Of a DNA stretch of 64,000 nucleotides, positions 43,457-52,759 are shown in pieces. How positions within the stretch are numbered: the first letter of the stretch is position 1; the number at the start of each line of letters is the position of its first letter. Position numbers and translations under genes: made by a program. The notes under the pieces were generated by a model. The model had not been told where the DNA came from. It worked only from the letters and a program-made list of their open reading frames with translations, and did no database searches. The stretch comes from Zoogloea oleivorans. GTDB taxonomy: Bacteria; Pseudomonadota; Gammaproteobacteria; Burkholderiales; Rhodocyclaceae. Location of the stretch: positions 1 through 64,000 of the forward strand of contig NZ_SDKK01000019.1 in the NCBI RefSeq assembly GCF_008107625.1. The letters are read 5' to 3'.

Positions 43457-44221
43457 TCAATCGACCATCTTGCCGAGGCCCTGCGGGTCGAAGGCATCCT
43501 CCGACTTCAAAGCCCCTTCCACCGAGATTCCGGCGGCCACCAGTTGATCGACCAGCACGCGAATCCGCCGGTCGGTTTCTACAGCATGGTCGAGCAGGCC
43601 GTGGAGCGCCTTCGACACCGGATCATCCAGGTCGCGGGTCACACCATAGGCGGTAAAACCCATCTGCTCGGCCTTGGCTTCACGCGCCTTGGCCGCTTCA
43701 TCCTTGCCGGCTTCGATGACCCGTGCCGGGTTGCCGACCGCCGTCGCCCCTGCCGGAACCGGCTTGACGACCACCGCGTTGGAACCGACCTTGGCCCCGT
43801 CCCCCACCTCGAAACCGCCCAGCACCTTGGCCCCGGCACCAATCACCACGCCACGCCCGAGCGTCGGGTGACGCTTGGCGCCCCGATAGAGGGAAGTACC
43901 GCCCAGGGTCACGCCCTGGTAGATCGTGCAGTCATCGCCCACTTCGGCAGTTTCGCCAATGACCACACCCATGCCGTGATCGATGAAGACGCGACGACCA
44001 ACAGTAGCTCCCGGATGAATCTCGATACCGGTCAGCATCCGGCCGATGTGGCTGGTGAAACGCCCCACCCAGTAAAACCCGCGAATCCACGCAGCGTGGG
44101 CAAAGCGATGCAGCCACAGGGCATGCATGCCGGGATAGCAGGTGAGCACTTCCCACCTGGAGCGTGCTGCCGGGTCCCGTTCGAGAACGTTGGCCAGGTC
44201 TTCACGCAGACGAGTGAACAT
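43457..44221 (-). CDS. cysE: Serine O-acetyltransferase
   Basis: 254 aa. It makes O-acetylserine from serine and acetyl-CoA, the carbon skeleton for cysteine. The short helical N-terminus ([20 protein letters not shown]) is followed by a left-handed beta helix with [20 protein letters not shown], then a long C-terminal tail that may bind cysteine synthase or mediate cysteine inhibition. I use the ATG at 44221, preceded by GGGGAG at nine bases. Placement just before iscR ties cysteine supply to the desulfurases downstream. Confidence 0.94.
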   Translation of the reverse strand: MFTRLREDLANVLERDPAARSRWEVLTCYPGMHALWLHRFAHAAWIRGFYWVGRFTSHIGRMLTGIEIHPGATVGRRVFIDHGMGVVIGETAEVGDDCTIYQGVTLGGTSLYRGAKRHPTLGRGVVIGAGAKVLGGFEVGDGAKVGSNAVVVKPVPAGATAVGNPARVIEAGKDEAAKAREAKAEQMGFTAYGVTRDLDDPVSKALHGLLDHAVETDRRIRVLVDQLVAAGISVEGALKSEDAFDPQGLGKMVD

Positions 44222-44298
44222 GAGAGGAAACTCCCCGAAATTGAAGCGCACTTGCGCCTGCCCGCCTGCCAGTACACAGCAGGGACGAGCCAGATTTT

Positions 44299-44323
44299 AT
44301 TTCCGACTATTTTAGTCTACTTC
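44299..44323 (-). promoter_or_regulatory. IscR type 1-like site upstream of cysE
   Basis: Contains GACTAAAATAGTC (minus strand; 44305-44317), a perfect match to the 13-base IscR type 1 core GACTRWWWYAGTC and itself a 5+3+5 palindrome. The full 25-base element matches 20 of 25. It overlaps the trmJ stop and lies about 80 bases before the cysE ATG. A nearby promoter is not clear, though AT-rich TAAAAT boxes are present. Confidence 0.5.
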
Positions 44324-45039
44324 TTTTCAAAGGCCGTCAGCATCCCTCGCAGAATGTTGATTTCGTCCTTTTCCAGCCGGATGCGCCCGTAAAGACGCCG
44401 CAAACGGGGCCACAAGCGCTTGGAGTTGGTCGGGTTAAAAAACCCGCTGGCGGTAATTGCCCGATCCAGATGGGCATAAAAACCTTCGATCTGCTCAAAG
44501 GTTGCCGGTTCAAATTCCGTTGCCGGTGCGTTGCCGGGATCCAGTGCGGCCATGCGCAGCTCGTAGCACAGCAGTTGCACCGCAGCGCCGAGATTGAGCG
44601 ACGAATACGTTTCGCTCACCGGTACCTTCACCGGCATGTGGCACAGGGCCACATCCTCGTTGGAAAGCCCCATGGTCTCGTTGCCGAAGACCAAAGCCAC
44701 GTCGCCACTGGCCGCAAGCTGGACGAGATCGCCCGCCGCCTCCCGCGCCCACTTCATCGGCACAGCCATTTCGCGCCGGCGGGCCGTCATCGCCGCAGCG
44801 AAGACCGTACCCTCCAGCGCCTCGGCGAGCGTACCGACAACCCGCGCATTGGCGAGGATATCGTCAGCTCCGGCCGCCCGGGCGGTAGCCACCGGGTCGG
44901 GAAACGACTGGGGATTGACGAGCACCAGATGCGACAGACCCATGGTTTTCATGGCTCTTGCCGCTGCGCCGATATTGCCGGGATGACTGGTTCGGGAGAG
45001 AACGACACGCACGCGCTCAAGCGCGTTATCGAGGTTCAT
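44317..45039 (-). CDS. trmJ: tRNA (Cm32/Um32) methyltransferase TrmJ
   Basis: 240 aa SPOUT methyltransferase that 2'-O-methylates position 32 of tRNAs. Motifs: [20 protein letters not shown] at the start, [16 protein letters not shown] in the middle and [20 protein letters not shown] in the knot, plus the C-terminal helical extension ([13 protein letters not shown]). I choose the ATG at 45039 ([13 protein letters not shown]); it has no ribosome-binding site, and the codon lies in the AT-rich CATATT/AATATG repeat. The linkage suhB-trmJ-iscR is also found in E. coli. Confidence 0.94.
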   Translation of the reverse strand: MNLDNALERVRVVLSRTSHPGNIGAAARAMKTMGLSHLVLVNPQSFPDPVATARAAGADDILANARVVGTLAEALEGTVFAAAMTARRREMAVPMKWAREAAGDLVQLAASGDVALVFGNETMGLSNEDVALCHMPVKVPVSETYSSLNLGAAVQLLCYELRMAALDPGNAPATEFEPATFEQIEGFYAHLDRAITASGFFNPTNSKRLWPRLRRLYGRIRLEKDEINILRGMLTAFEKK

Positions 45040-45118
45040 ATTAAAATATGCGGTTTTCCAAATTAGAGTCGACCGGTGGGCCATTCATGCCCGGGCCGGC
45101 AGACCTTGCCAGACACCC
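45040..45118. promoter_or_regulatory. Divergent control region of trmJ and suhB
   Basis: A 79-base gap between divergent starts. It holds an AT-rich patch with CATATT / AATATG (45037-45050) and, on the minus strand, TCTAAT as a possible -10 box near 45062-45067. Neither gene has a clear ribosome-binding site, so one or both messages may have very short or no leaders. No firm -35 box is seen. Confidence 0.3.
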
Positions 45119-45925
45119 ATGCATCCCACTCTGAACATCGCCATCAAGGCCGCACGCCGTGCCGCCACCGTCATTAACCGGGCTTCGCTCGACCTGGATT
45201 TGCTCCGCGTCGAGACCAAGTCCCCCAACGATTTTGTGACGGAAGTGGATCGGGCTGCCGAAGAAGCCATCATCCAGGTGCTCCGTGAGGCCTATCCGAG
45301 CCACAGCATTTTAGCAGAAGAGTCCGGCGAGACCGGCCCGGAGGCTGACACCGAATACCAATGGATCATCGATCCGCTCGATGGCACCACCAACTTCATC
45401 CACGGTTTTCCCCAGTACGCGATCTCCATCGCGCTGGCTCGCCGGGGTGTGGTCGAACAGGCCGTCGTCTTCGATCCGAACCGCAACGAGCTGTTTACCG
45501 CCTCCAAGGGCGCCGGCGCATTCCTCAACGACCGTCGCATCCGCGTCTCCAAGCGCCTCAAGCTGCAGGATGCACTGGTTGGCACCGGCTTCCCCTACCG
45601 CCAGTTTTCCCACATCGACACTTACCTGGCAATCTTCAAGGAACTGACCCAGAAGACTGCCGGCCTGCGTCGTCCGGGTGCCGCTGCACTCGATCTGGCC
45701 TACGTGGCCGCCGGTCGCCTGGACGCCTTCTGGGAATTCGGCCTGTCGCCGTGGGACATGGCTGCAGGCAGCCTGCTGATCAGTGAAGCGGGCGGCCTGG
45801 TCAGCGATCTGTCAGGCGAGTCCGGCTACCTCGCTTCCGGCAATGTCGTGGCCGGCACGCCCAAGGTCTTTCCCCCGCTGCTGCAGCTCATCCAGGGCCA
45901 CTGCGGCGACAAGCTGAGCGTCTGA
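45119..45925 (+). CDS. suhB: Inositol monophosphatase family protein SuhB
   Basis: 268 aa (E. coli 267). A magnesium-dependent inositol monophosphatase fold; in E. coli it also joins the rRNA antitermination complex. Metal-site motifs: [23 protein letters not shown] and [17 protein letters not shown]. It is divergent from trmJ, as in E. coli. Its role in rRNA transcription here is inferred from family knowledge only. Confidence 0.94.
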   Translation: MHPTLNIAIKAARRAATVINRASLDLDLLRVETKSPNDFVTEVDRAAEEAIIQVLREAYPSHSILAEESGETGPEADTEYQWIIDPLDGTTNFIHGFPQYAISIALARRGVVEQAVVFDPNRNELFTASKGAGAFLNDRRIRVSKRLKLQDALVGTGFPYRQFSHIDTYLAIFKELTQKTAGLRRPGAAALDLAYVAAGRLDAFWEFGLSPWDMAAGSLLISEAGGLVSDLSGESGYLASGNVVAGTPKVFPPLLQLIQGHCGDKLSV

Positions 45926-45934
45926 TCCATCGCG

Positions 45935-46549
45935 ATGGCGATCCGCGCCCTTCTCCGCCTCGTGCTGGCGAGCCTGATGCTCGCCGGCACGTCGGCTTTT
46001 GCCGGCACCGTCCTGGTGTGGGGCGACAGCCTGTCCGCCGGCTACGGCCTGCGTCCCAACGAAGCCTGGCCGATACTGCTGGAGCAGCGGATCGGCGAAT
46101 CGAAACTTCCCCACAAGGTGATAAACGCCAGCATCAGTGGCGAAACCACGGCTGGCGGCCGCAGCCGCTTACCCGCCGCGCTGCAAGCCTACAAGCCATC
46201 GGTGGTCATCATCGAACTCGGCGCCAATGACGGTCTGCGCGGCCTTCCCGCAAGCGCCATGGCGGCCAACCTGCAGGCCATGATCGACGCCAGCAAGCAG
46301 GCCGGCGCAAAGGTACTGCTGATCGGCATGCGCATGCCGCCCAACTACGGGCCGGACTACACAAGCCGCTTCGAGAACGCCTTCCTGGATCTGGCCAAAG
46401 CCAACAAGACCCGCCTCGTTCCCTTCATGATGGAAGGCTTTGCCGACAAGCGGAACTACTTCCAGCAGGATGGCATCCACCCCGTCGCAGATGCCCAGCC
46501 GGTCATCCTCGACACCATCTGGCAGCAACTCAAACCCCTGCTGCGCTAA
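45935..46549 (+). CDS. tesA: TesA-like SGNH esterase/lysophospholipase
   Basis: 204 aa periplasmic hydrolase of thioesters, esters and lysophospholipids. A signal peptide (1-23, ending SAFA) is followed by block I GDSLSAGYG with nucleophile S32, block III GAND (N98) and block V DGIHP with D179/H182. It starts nine bases after suhB, so the two are probably co-transcribed. It is convergent with the next gene across only 11 bases. Confidence 0.92.
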   Translation: MAIRALLRLVLASLMLAGTSAFAGTVLVWGDSLSAGYGLRPNEAWPILLEQRIGESKLPHKVINASISGETTAGGRSRLPAALQAYKPSVVIIELGANDGLRGLPASAMAANLQAMIDASKQAGAKVLLIGMRMPPNYGPDYTSRFENAFLDLAKANKTRLVPFMMEGFADKRNYFQQDGIHPVADAQPVILDTIWQQLKPLLR

Positions 46550-46560
46550 ACCCCCATCGT

Positions 46561-47106
46561 TCAGGGCAGACGCAACGACGGGTTGTGTCCCTTGACGGCG
46601 CAAATACGCTGAACCACCGCCGGCTTTGGCTCCACAACCTCGCCCTGTTCATAGGCGATCACCGTACACGCGTCAGCCACCCGCTCGAACAATTCGTGGG
46701 AGCGCAACAGAAAATCCGGATTGCTGGGCTTGCCGAAACGTTCGTTGCCGACCATGAAGGTTTCGTAGATCAGCACGCCGCCCGGATTGAGCGCAGTCAG
46801 CAGGAGTGGCAGGCGCGGGCGAAACAGGTAGTTGGTGACGATGATCCCGTCGAAATGTCGCCCCGCATAAGGCCATGGCCCCTCCTCGAGATCCGCCTCG
46901 CGGGTCGCCACGTGGGGCACGCCGGCGAGCAGCTCCAGCGCCACCGCGTCCTGATCCACGGCTTCGATCCGGAAGCCCTTGCTGGCCAGCCAGCGGGTAT
47001 GACGCCCGCTGCCGCAGGCAAAATCCAGAACCTCGCCACCCGCCGCAATCATCGACGCAAAGCGCGTCACCCAGGGCGAAGGGGTCAGGGCACCAACGTG
47101 ACGCAT
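46561..47106 (-). CDS. Class I SAM-dependent methyltransferase (TehB-like)
   Basis: 181 aa. The AdoMet loop is VLDFACGSGRHTRWLASKG, then the acidic VDQD at strand 2 and IVTNYLFRPRLPLLLTAL near strand 4. The fold resembles TehB/UbiE-type small-molecule methyltransferases; the substrate is unknown. The ATG at 47106 shares a base with the gabD stop (TGATG); an in-frame ATG 24 bases upstream lies inside gabD. Coupling to an aldehyde dehydrogenase does not reveal a pathway. Confidence 0.8.
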   Translation of the reverse strand: MRHVGALTPSPWVTRFASMIAAGGEVLDFACGSGRHTRWLASKGFRIEAVDQDAVALELLAGVPHVATREADLEEGPWPYAGRHFDGIIVTNYLFRPRLPLLLTALNPGGVLIYETFMVGNERFGKPSNPDFLLRSHELFERVADACTVIAYEQGEVVEPKPAVVQRICAVKGHNPSLRLP

Positions 47107-48566
47107 CACTTGTCGATCCCTCCGATGCACAGGTATTTCATTTCAAGGTACTCGTCGATGCCGTAACGGGAGCCCTCGCGCCCGACGCCCGACTGCTTGA
47201 TGCCGCCAAAAGGCGACACTTCATTGGAAATGATGCCGGTGTTGATACCGACCATACCGTACTCCAGCGCCTCACCGACACGAAAGACACGCCCCACATC
47301 GCGGGCAAAAAAGTAAGCCGCCAGGCCGAACTCGGTATCGTTGGCCATCTGAATGGCCTCATCTTCGGTCTTGAAACGAAACAGCGGCGCCACCGGACCG
47401 AAAGTTTCTTCGCGGGCAACTCGCATGTCCGGCGTGACATTCACCAGCACCGTCGGCTCATAGAACAACTTGCCGGCTGCATGGCGCTTGCCGCCGACAA
47501 GTACCCGCCCCCCTTTGGCCAGCGCGTCGGCCACATGCGCTTCCACCTTCAGCACCGCATCGTCATCGATCAGCGGACCGACATTTACACCGGCCTCCAG
47601 CCCGTTGCCGATGGAGAAGGTCTTCACCGCCTCGGCAAGCTTGGCCGCAAACTCGTCATACACCGAATCCTGAACAAGCAAGCGGTTGGCGCAGACACAA
47701 GTCTGCCCCGCATTGCGATACTTGGAAACCAGCGCACCGGCTACCGCAGCATCGATATCCGCGTCGTCGAAAACGATGAAGGGCGCATTTCCCCCCAGCT
47801 CCAGCGACAGCTTCTTGATCGTCGGCGCACACTGAGCCATCAACAACCGGCCGATCTCCGTCGAGCCGGTGAAAGACAGTTTGCGGACAATCGGGCTGCC
47901 GGTCAGCACACCGCCAATCGCCACCGGATCGCCGGTCAGCACATTGAAGACCCCCGTCGGAAAGCCAGCCTGCTGGGCAAGCTCGGCCAGTGCCAGCGCA
48001 GTGAACGGAGTTTGCTCGGCCGGCTTGACCACCACAGTACAACCCGCAGCCAGCGCCGGGGCAACCTTGCGGGTAATCATCGCGGCCGGAAAATTCCACG
48101 GCGTGATCGCCGCACACACACCAATCGGCTGGCGAATCACCATCAAGCGGCGATCCACACCGGTGGTCGGCAGCGTGTCGCCATAGAGGCGCTTGGCTTC
48201 TTCGGCAAACCATTCGATGAAGGACGCGGCATAGACCACCTCTCCTTTTGCCTCGATCAGCGGCTTGCCCTGCTCCAGGGTCATCATCCGTGCCAGATCG
48301 TCGGCATTGGCAAGAATCAGGTGATACCAGCGCTGCAGAATGGCGGCCCGCTCCCGTGCCAGCAAGCTGCGCCAGGCCGGCAAGGCAGCGTTGGCAGCAT
48401 CCACAGCCCGAACGGTCTCGGCCCCCCCCATCCGGGGTACCTCGCCCAGCAATTCACCGGTCGCCGGATTGCTTACAGAAAAGCGGGTCTTGTCGTCGGC
48501 ATCGCGCCACTGGCCATCCAGGAAAGCCTGTGAGCGGAAAAGCGAAGAATCCTTGAGGTTCTGCAT
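47106..48566 (-). CDS. gabD: NAD(P)-dependent succinate-semialdehyde dehydrogenase
   Basis: 486 aa aldehyde dehydrogenase. It oxidises succinic semialdehyde to succinate. Catalytic motifs: the Glu in KLSLELGGNAPFIVFDDADID and the Cys in RNAGQTCVCANR. PWNFPAAMITRKVAPALAAG and FTGSTEIGRLL form the cofactor site. The overall pattern is closest to GabD, but no gabT or gabP is near, so other semialdehydes remain possible. It is separated from pnp by a terminator. Confidence 0.88.
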   Translation of the reverse strand: MQNLKDSSLFRSQAFLDGQWRDADDKTRFSVSNPATGELLGEVPRMGGAETVRAVDAANAALPAWRSLLARERAAILQRWYHLILANADDLARMMTLEQGKPLIEAKGEVVYAASFIEWFAEEAKRLYGDTLPTTGVDRRLMVIRQPIGVCAAITPWNFPAAMITRKVAPALAAGCTVVVKPAEQTPFTALALAELAQQAGFPTGVFNVLTGDPVAIGGVLTGSPIVRKLSFTGSTEIGRLLMAQCAPTIKKLSLELGGNAPFIVFDDADIDAAVAGALVSKYRNAGQTCVCANRLLVQDSVYDEFAAKLAEAVKTFSIGNGLEAGVNVGPLIDDDAVLKVEAHVADALAKGGRVLVGGKRHAAGKLFYEPTVLVNVTPDMRVAREETFGPVAPLFRFKTEDEAIQMANDTEFGLAAYFFARDVGRVFRVGEALEYGMVGINTGIISNEVSPFGGIKQSGVGREGSRYGIDEYLEMKYLCIGGIDK

Positions 48567-48688
48567 GGGTCTGGGTCATCGTCCTGATTGATGCGGGCTC
48601 AGCATGGGCCGCGTCCTGCTCTGATGTCGACAGGCCCCGCGGGTTCCCCCGGCGCAGCCCTTTCGACGTCCAGCCCAAACCATAAATG

Positions 48689-48715
48689 AAAATGGGCGCC
48701 GAAGCGCCCATTTTT
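48689..48715. terminator. Intrinsic terminator of the pnp transcript
   Basis: An 11-bp stem (AAAATGGGCGC / GCGCCCATTTT) with loop CGAA. The A-rich left side gives a T run on the minus strand just after pnp; the plus strand also has five T residues, so it works in both directions. It shares the ATGGGCG...CGCCCAT core with the hairpin at 57553-57569. Confidence 0.88.
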
Positions 48716-48735
48716 CTGAAACCGAAGCCTGAATA

Positions 48736-50832
48736 TTACTGGGCTTGTTCGTTCAGCAGAGCCTTCATCGACAGGCGCACGCGGCCCTTTTCGTCGGTCT
48801 CGAGCACCTTGACGCGAACGACCTGACCTTCTTTAAGGTAGTCGGCCACGGCATTGACGCGCTCATTGGCGATCTGGGAGACGTGCAGCAGGCCGTCACG
48901 ACCCGGCATGATATTGATGATGGCGCCGAAATCGAGAATGCGCAGCACCGGGCCTTCGTAGACCTTGCCGACTTCCACTTCAGCGGTGATGTCCTCGATG
49001 CGCTTCTTGGCGACCTGGGCACCTTCCGAGCTGACGGAAGAAATGGTCACGTTGCCATCATCGGTGATTTCGATGATGGTGCCGGTTTCTTCCTGCAGAC
49101 CACGGATGACAGCGCCGCCCTTGCCGATCACGTCGCGGATCTTTTCCGGATTGATCTTCAGGGTGATCATGCGCGGGGCGAAGGTCGAAACCTCGTCACG
49201 AGCACCTTCCAGCGCGGTCTTCATCAGGCCGAGGATGTGCAGACGACCTTCCTTGGCCTGAGCCAGGGCAACCTGCATGATTTCCTTGGTGATGCCGAGG
49301 ATCTTGATGTCCATCTGCAGCGCGGTCACACCGTTTTCGGTACCGGCCACCTTGAAGTCCATGTCGCCGAGGTGATCTTCGTCGCCGAGGATATCGGTCA
49401 GCACGGCAAAACGGCCACCATCCTTGATCAGGCCCATGGCGATACCGGCCACCGGCGAGCTCAGGGGAACGCCCGCGTCCATCATGGCCAGCGAACCGCC
49501 ACACACGGACGCCATCGAGCTGGAGCCGTTGGATTCGGTGATCTCGGATACCACACGCACGGTGTAGCTGAACTCTTCCTTGCTCGGCAGCACACCCAGC
49601 AGGGCGCGCTTGGCCAGACGGCCATGACCGATTTCACGACGCTTCGGCGAACCGAAACGGCCACATTCACCGGTGGAGAACGGGGGGAAGTTGTAGTGCA
49701 GCATGAAACGTTCGCGGTATTCACCGGCAACCGCATCAATGATCTGCTCGTCACGGCCGGTGCCAAGGGTGGTCACCACCAGCGCCTGGGTTTCGCCACG
49801 GGTAAACAGGGCGGAACCGTGGGTACGGGGCAGCACGCCGACACGAATGTCGATCGGGCGCACGGTACGGGTGTCACGACCGTCGATGCGGGGCTCGCCA
49901 CTCAGGATGCGACCACGAACGACCTTGGCTTCCAGATCGAAGATGATGTTGTTGACGGTGTTGGCGTCAAACTCGATGCCTTCGGCGACGAGCGTGGCGT
50001 GCACTTCCTTGCCGATAGCCGACAGTTGCTGCGAACGGGCCTGCTTGGCGGTAATACGGAAAGCTTCGTCAACCTTGGCACCGGCGATCTCGGTCACGCG
50101 GGCGATCAGCGGCTCGTTCTTGGCCGGAGCCTGCCAGTCCCACTCGGGCTTGCCAGCCAGCTCAACCAGTTCGTTGATGGCGGTGATGGCAGCCTGCATC
50201 TGGGTGTGGCCGAACACTACGCCGCCCAGCATCACATCTTCGGGCAGTTCGAGGGCTTCGGATTCCACCATCAGCACGGCGGTGTCGGTACCGGCAACCA
50301 CCAGGTTCATCTTGCTGGTCTGCAGCTGGGTGGCAGTCGGGTTGAGGATGTACTCACCGTTCTCGAAACCCACGCGGCAGGCGCCGATCGGGCCAGCAAA
50401 CGGAATGCCGGCGATAGCCAGCGCAGCGGAGGCAGCGATCATCGCGGGGATGTCGGCATCCACTTCCGGATTCAGGGACACAACCTGCGCGATGACCTGC
50501 ACTTCGTTGTAGAAGCCTTCCGGGAAGAGCGGACGGATCGGACGGTCGATCAGGCGGGAGGTCAGCGTTTCCTTCTCGGTCGGACGACCTTCGCGCTTGA
50601 AGAAGCCACCAGGGATACGGCCGGCTGCGTAAAATTTTTCAACGTAATCAACAGTCAGCGGGAAGAAATCCTGACCCGGCTTGGCGTTCTTCGCCGCCAC
50701 CACGGTCGCCAGCACCACGGTGTCGTCCATGGTGATAAGCACTGCGCCATGGGCTTGACGGGCGACTTCGCCGGTCTCCATGGTTACAGTGTGGGAGCCG
50801 TAGGTAAAACTCTTCTTGATTGCGGTAGGCAA
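48736..50832 (-). CDS. pnp: Polyribonucleotide nucleotidyltransferase
   Basis: 698 aa 3'-to-5' phosphorolytic exoribonuclease and degradosome member. Two RNase PH-like domains, then KH ([25 protein letters not shown]) and S1 ([22 protein letters not shown]) domains. I propose a TTG start at 50832 (then [11 protein letters not shown]), because AAAGGA lies seven bases upstream. An ATG at 50847 is possible, but it has no ribosome-binding site and contains that Shine-Dalgarno within its own codons. Linked to rpsO as in E. coli. Confidence 0.96.
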   Translation of the reverse strand: MPTAIKKSFTYGSHTVTMETGEVARQAHGAVLITMDDTVVLATVVAAKNAKPGQDFFPLTVDYVEKFYAAGRIPGGFFKREGRPTEKETLTSRLIDRPIRPLFPEGFYNEVQVIAQVVSLNPEVDADIPAMIAASAALAIAGIPFAGPIGACRVGFENGEYILNPTATQLQTSKMNLVVAGTDTAVLMVESEALELPEDVMLGGVVFGHTQMQAAITAINELVELAGKPEWDWQAPAKNEPLIARVTEIAGAKVDEAFRITAKQARSQQLSAIGKEVHATLVAEGIEFDANTVNNIIFDLEAKVVRGRILSGEPRIDGRDTRTVRPIDIRVGVLPRTHGSALFTRGETQALVVTTLGTGRDEQIIDAVAGEYRERFMLHYNFPPFSTGECGRFGSPKRREIGHGRLAKRALLGVLPSKEEFSYTVRVVSEITESNGSSSMASVCGGSLAMMDAGVPLSSPVAGIAMGLIKDGGRFAVLTDILGDEDHLGDMDFKVAGTENGVTALQMDIKILGITKEIMQVALAQAKEGRLHILGLMKTALEGARDEVSTFAPRMITLKINPEKIRDVIGKGGAVIRGLQEETGTIIEITDDGNVTISSVSSEGAQVAKKRIEDITAEVEVGKVYEGPVLRILDFGAIINIMPGRDGLLHVSQIANERVNAVADYLKEGQVVRVKVLETDEKGRVRLSMKALLNEQAQ

Positions 50833-50894
50833 AAGATGTCCTTTCATTCAATCGGTTGGCGGCAAACAACAACCGCACGCGTAACCGAGGTAAA

Positions 50895-50996
50895 GCGCCG
50901 TTTTCTCTGGCGCATAGATGTGACAAAGCCGGCGAAGCCTCACGGACTTACACCGGCTGTGCCCATGATCAAACCTGCGCAAAATGCGGCAGGGTT
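50895..50996 (-). promoter_or_regulatory. Structured rpsO-pnp intergenic leader
   Basis: Three hairpins lie between rpsO and pnp: GCGCC/GGCGC (50895-50913), AGCCGG/CCGGCT (50927-50958) and an imperfect stem with CGC/GCG at its tip (50972-50996). In E. coli the equivalent leader is cut by RNase III and mediates PNPase autoregulation. A similar role here is inferred from position only. Confidence 0.4.
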
Positions 50997-51029
50997 GTCA
51001 CGTTCGGTACTGAAGCGTCTTCTATCCGC

Positions 51030-51299
51030 TTACTTGCGCAGACCCAGACGGCCGATCAGCTCACGATAGCTGTCGACATTCTTGCGCTTCAGGTAGTCCA
51101 GGAGCTTGCGACGCTGGCTAACCATCATCAGCAGGCCACGGCGGGAGTGATGATCCTTGACGTTAGCCTTGAAGTGGCCGGTCAGATCGTTGATGCGCGC
51201 GGTCAGCAGAGCGACTTGCACTTCCGGGGAACCGGTATCGCCTTGGGCACGCTGGTAGTCACCAACGATTTGCGCTTTTTGTACAGTGGAGATTGCCAT
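51030..51299 (-). CDS. rpsO: 30S ribosomal protein S15
   Basis: 89 aa, exactly the family length. A primary binder of 16S rRNA helices 20-22. [22 protein letters not shown] and [20 protein letters not shown] are family motifs, and it ends RLGLRK. It has its own strong promoter at 51338-51367 downstream of truB, and pnp follows, as in E. coli. Confidence 0.98.
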   Translation of the reverse strand: MAISTVQKAQIVGDYQRAQGDTGSPEVQVALLTARINDLTGHFKANVKDHHSRRGLLMMVSQRRKLLDYLKRKNVDSYRELIGRLGLRK

Positions 51300-51337
51300 T
51301 GTTTAACTCGGTTAGTTTTAGCCTTGCGAAGCGCGCG

Positions 51338-51367
51338 ATTATATCGAACCGGCGCAGGATAACTCAA
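51338..51367 (-). promoter_or_regulatory. Sigma70 promoter of rpsO-pnp
   Basis: Minus-strand TTGAGT (51367-51362), an 18-base spacer and a perfect TATAAT (51343-51338). Transcription should begin near 51331, about 30 bases before rpsO. It separates rpsO-pnp from the rimP-to-truB unit. Confidence 0.75.
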
Positions 51368-51373
51368 GACATT

Positions 51374-52291
51374 TCATTGATTACCGGTGGCTACGAGGCG
51401 CATCGGCACCAGCGTCCCACCGTCCCCAAGGGTCCCTACGCCAAGGAAACGCTCCCCGTCATAGGCCCGAAACATCTCACCCACCGCGCCGCTCAAGCCT
51501 TGCGCAGACTGACCGTGGGTGAAACTCCTTGTCTGATTTGCATCGAGTTGAAGCACAGCCAGGTGCACCAACAAGGCATCGACAGGTGCCAGACGGGCAT
51601 CCCTGTCGTCAGCCTCCAAAGCCTCGAAGTCGGCAAGCGAAATCGACGCCTCCAGCGTGAATGGCCCGACCTTGGTCCGCCGCAAAGCGGTCAGATGGGC
51701 ACCACAACCGAGGAAAGCCCCGAGATCCGAGGCCAGCGTGCGTACGTAAGTCCCCTTGCTGCAATCCACCCTCACCATCAGGCTGTCCCCATTCCGACTC
51801 AGCAAGTCGAAACGGTGAATGGTCACGCGCCGCGGCTCACGTGGAATATCAACACCCGCACGGGCATACTCGTAGAGCGCCTTGCCATGGTGCTTGAGCG
51901 CCGAATACATCGGCGGAACCTGATCGATCTCGCCACGCAGGCGCACCAGTGCCGCCTCGATCTCCGCATCGGACACATTGACGGCCAAAGTTTCCAGGAC
52001 CTCGCCTTCGGCATCCGCGGTCGTCGTCGTCACCCCCAGCAAGACCGTCGCATCGTAAGACTTGTCGGCATCAAGCAGGGTCTGGGAGAACTTCGTCGCC
52101 TCGCCAAAGGTGAGCGGCAACAAGCCACTGGCCAATGGATCCAGCGTACCCGTATGGCCACCCTTGGCAGCATTCAACAGGCGCCTGGCTTTCTGCAGGG
52201 CGCGATTCGAACTTAAACCGACAGGCTTATCGAGAAACAGCACGCCATCGACGACACGCCGCTGCACACGACGCTGGGGAGCTTGAGCCAA
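51374..52291 (-). CDS. truB: tRNA pseudouridine(55) synthase
   Basis: 305 aa. It makes pseudouridine 55 in the T-loop of tRNAs. The catalytic Asp is D51 in GGHTGTLDPLASGLLP, with VDGVLFLDKPVGLSSN before it. Later motifs include SKGTYVRTLASDLG and the C-terminal PUA-like region. The start is TTG (52289-52291), with AGGA about ten bases upstream. It is the last gene of the rimP-nusA-infB-rbfA-truB series. Confidence 0.96.
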   Translation of the reverse strand: MAQAPQRRVQRRVVDGVLFLDKPVGLSSNRALQKARRLLNAAKGGHTGTLDPLASGLLPLTFGEATKFSQTLLDADKSYDATVLLGVTTTTADAEGEVLETLAVNVSDAEIEAALVRLRGEIDQVPPMYSALKHHGKALYEYARAGVDIPREPRRVTIHRFDLLSRNGDSLMVRVDCSKGTYVRTLASDLGAFLGCGAHLTALRRTKVGPFTLEASISLADFEALEADDRDARLAPVDALLVHLAVLQLDANQTRSFTHGQSAQGLSGAVGEMFRAYDGERFLGVGTLGDGGTLVPMRLVATGNQ

Positions 52292-52336
52292 ACGGGAAAC
52301 TTCCTGAAAAGGCGACGCAAAAGCGTCGCCGGAAAA

Positions 52337-52756
52337 TCAAACAGCCGAATCCGGATCCTTCTTTACATCATCAGCAACTTCACCCGCCTCCTCGGCAAGG
52401 TGACGATCAGCTTCGATAGCCTTGTCGATCAAGGCAGAAATCCGGTTGCCGGTTTCCACCGACGGATCGTAGTGAAAATGCAGCTCGGGCAAAGTGTGGA
52501 TACGAATGCGCTTACCCAGTTCGCGGCGCAGGAAACTGCTGGCTCGACGTAATCCTTGCTGGATTTCGGCGAGCCCCTCCTGGCCGGTCATGGAGGTGAA
52601 GAACACCTTGGCGTGGGCGTAATCCGGCGTGATCTCCACGTCGGTCAGAGTAATGAAACCGACACGGGGATCCTTGACTTCGAGCCGGATCAGCTCCGCC
52701 AGTTCGCGACGGACCTGCTCCGCCACGCGCTGGCCACGGGAAAACTCCTTGGGCAT
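52337..52756 (-). CDS. rbfA: Ribosome-binding factor A
   Basis: 139 aa KH-fold protein for late 16S maturation and cold adaptation. RVAEQVRRELAELIRLEVKDPR and DYAHAKVFFTSM are typical, as is LPELHFHYDPSVE. It starts three bases after the infB stop. Confidence 0.96.
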   Translation of the reverse strand: MPKEFSRGQRVAEQVRRELAELIRLEVKDPRVGFITLTDVEITPDYAHAKVFFTSMTGQEGLAEIQQGLRRASSFLRRELGKRIRIHTLPELHFHYDPSVETGNRISALIDKAIEADRHLAEEAGEVADDVKKDPDSAV

Positions 52757-52759
52757 GGC

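Noticed and set aside
46549-46561. Terminator between convergent tesA and the methyltransferase
   Set aside because: Only 11 bases separate the stops and no hairpin is visible there.
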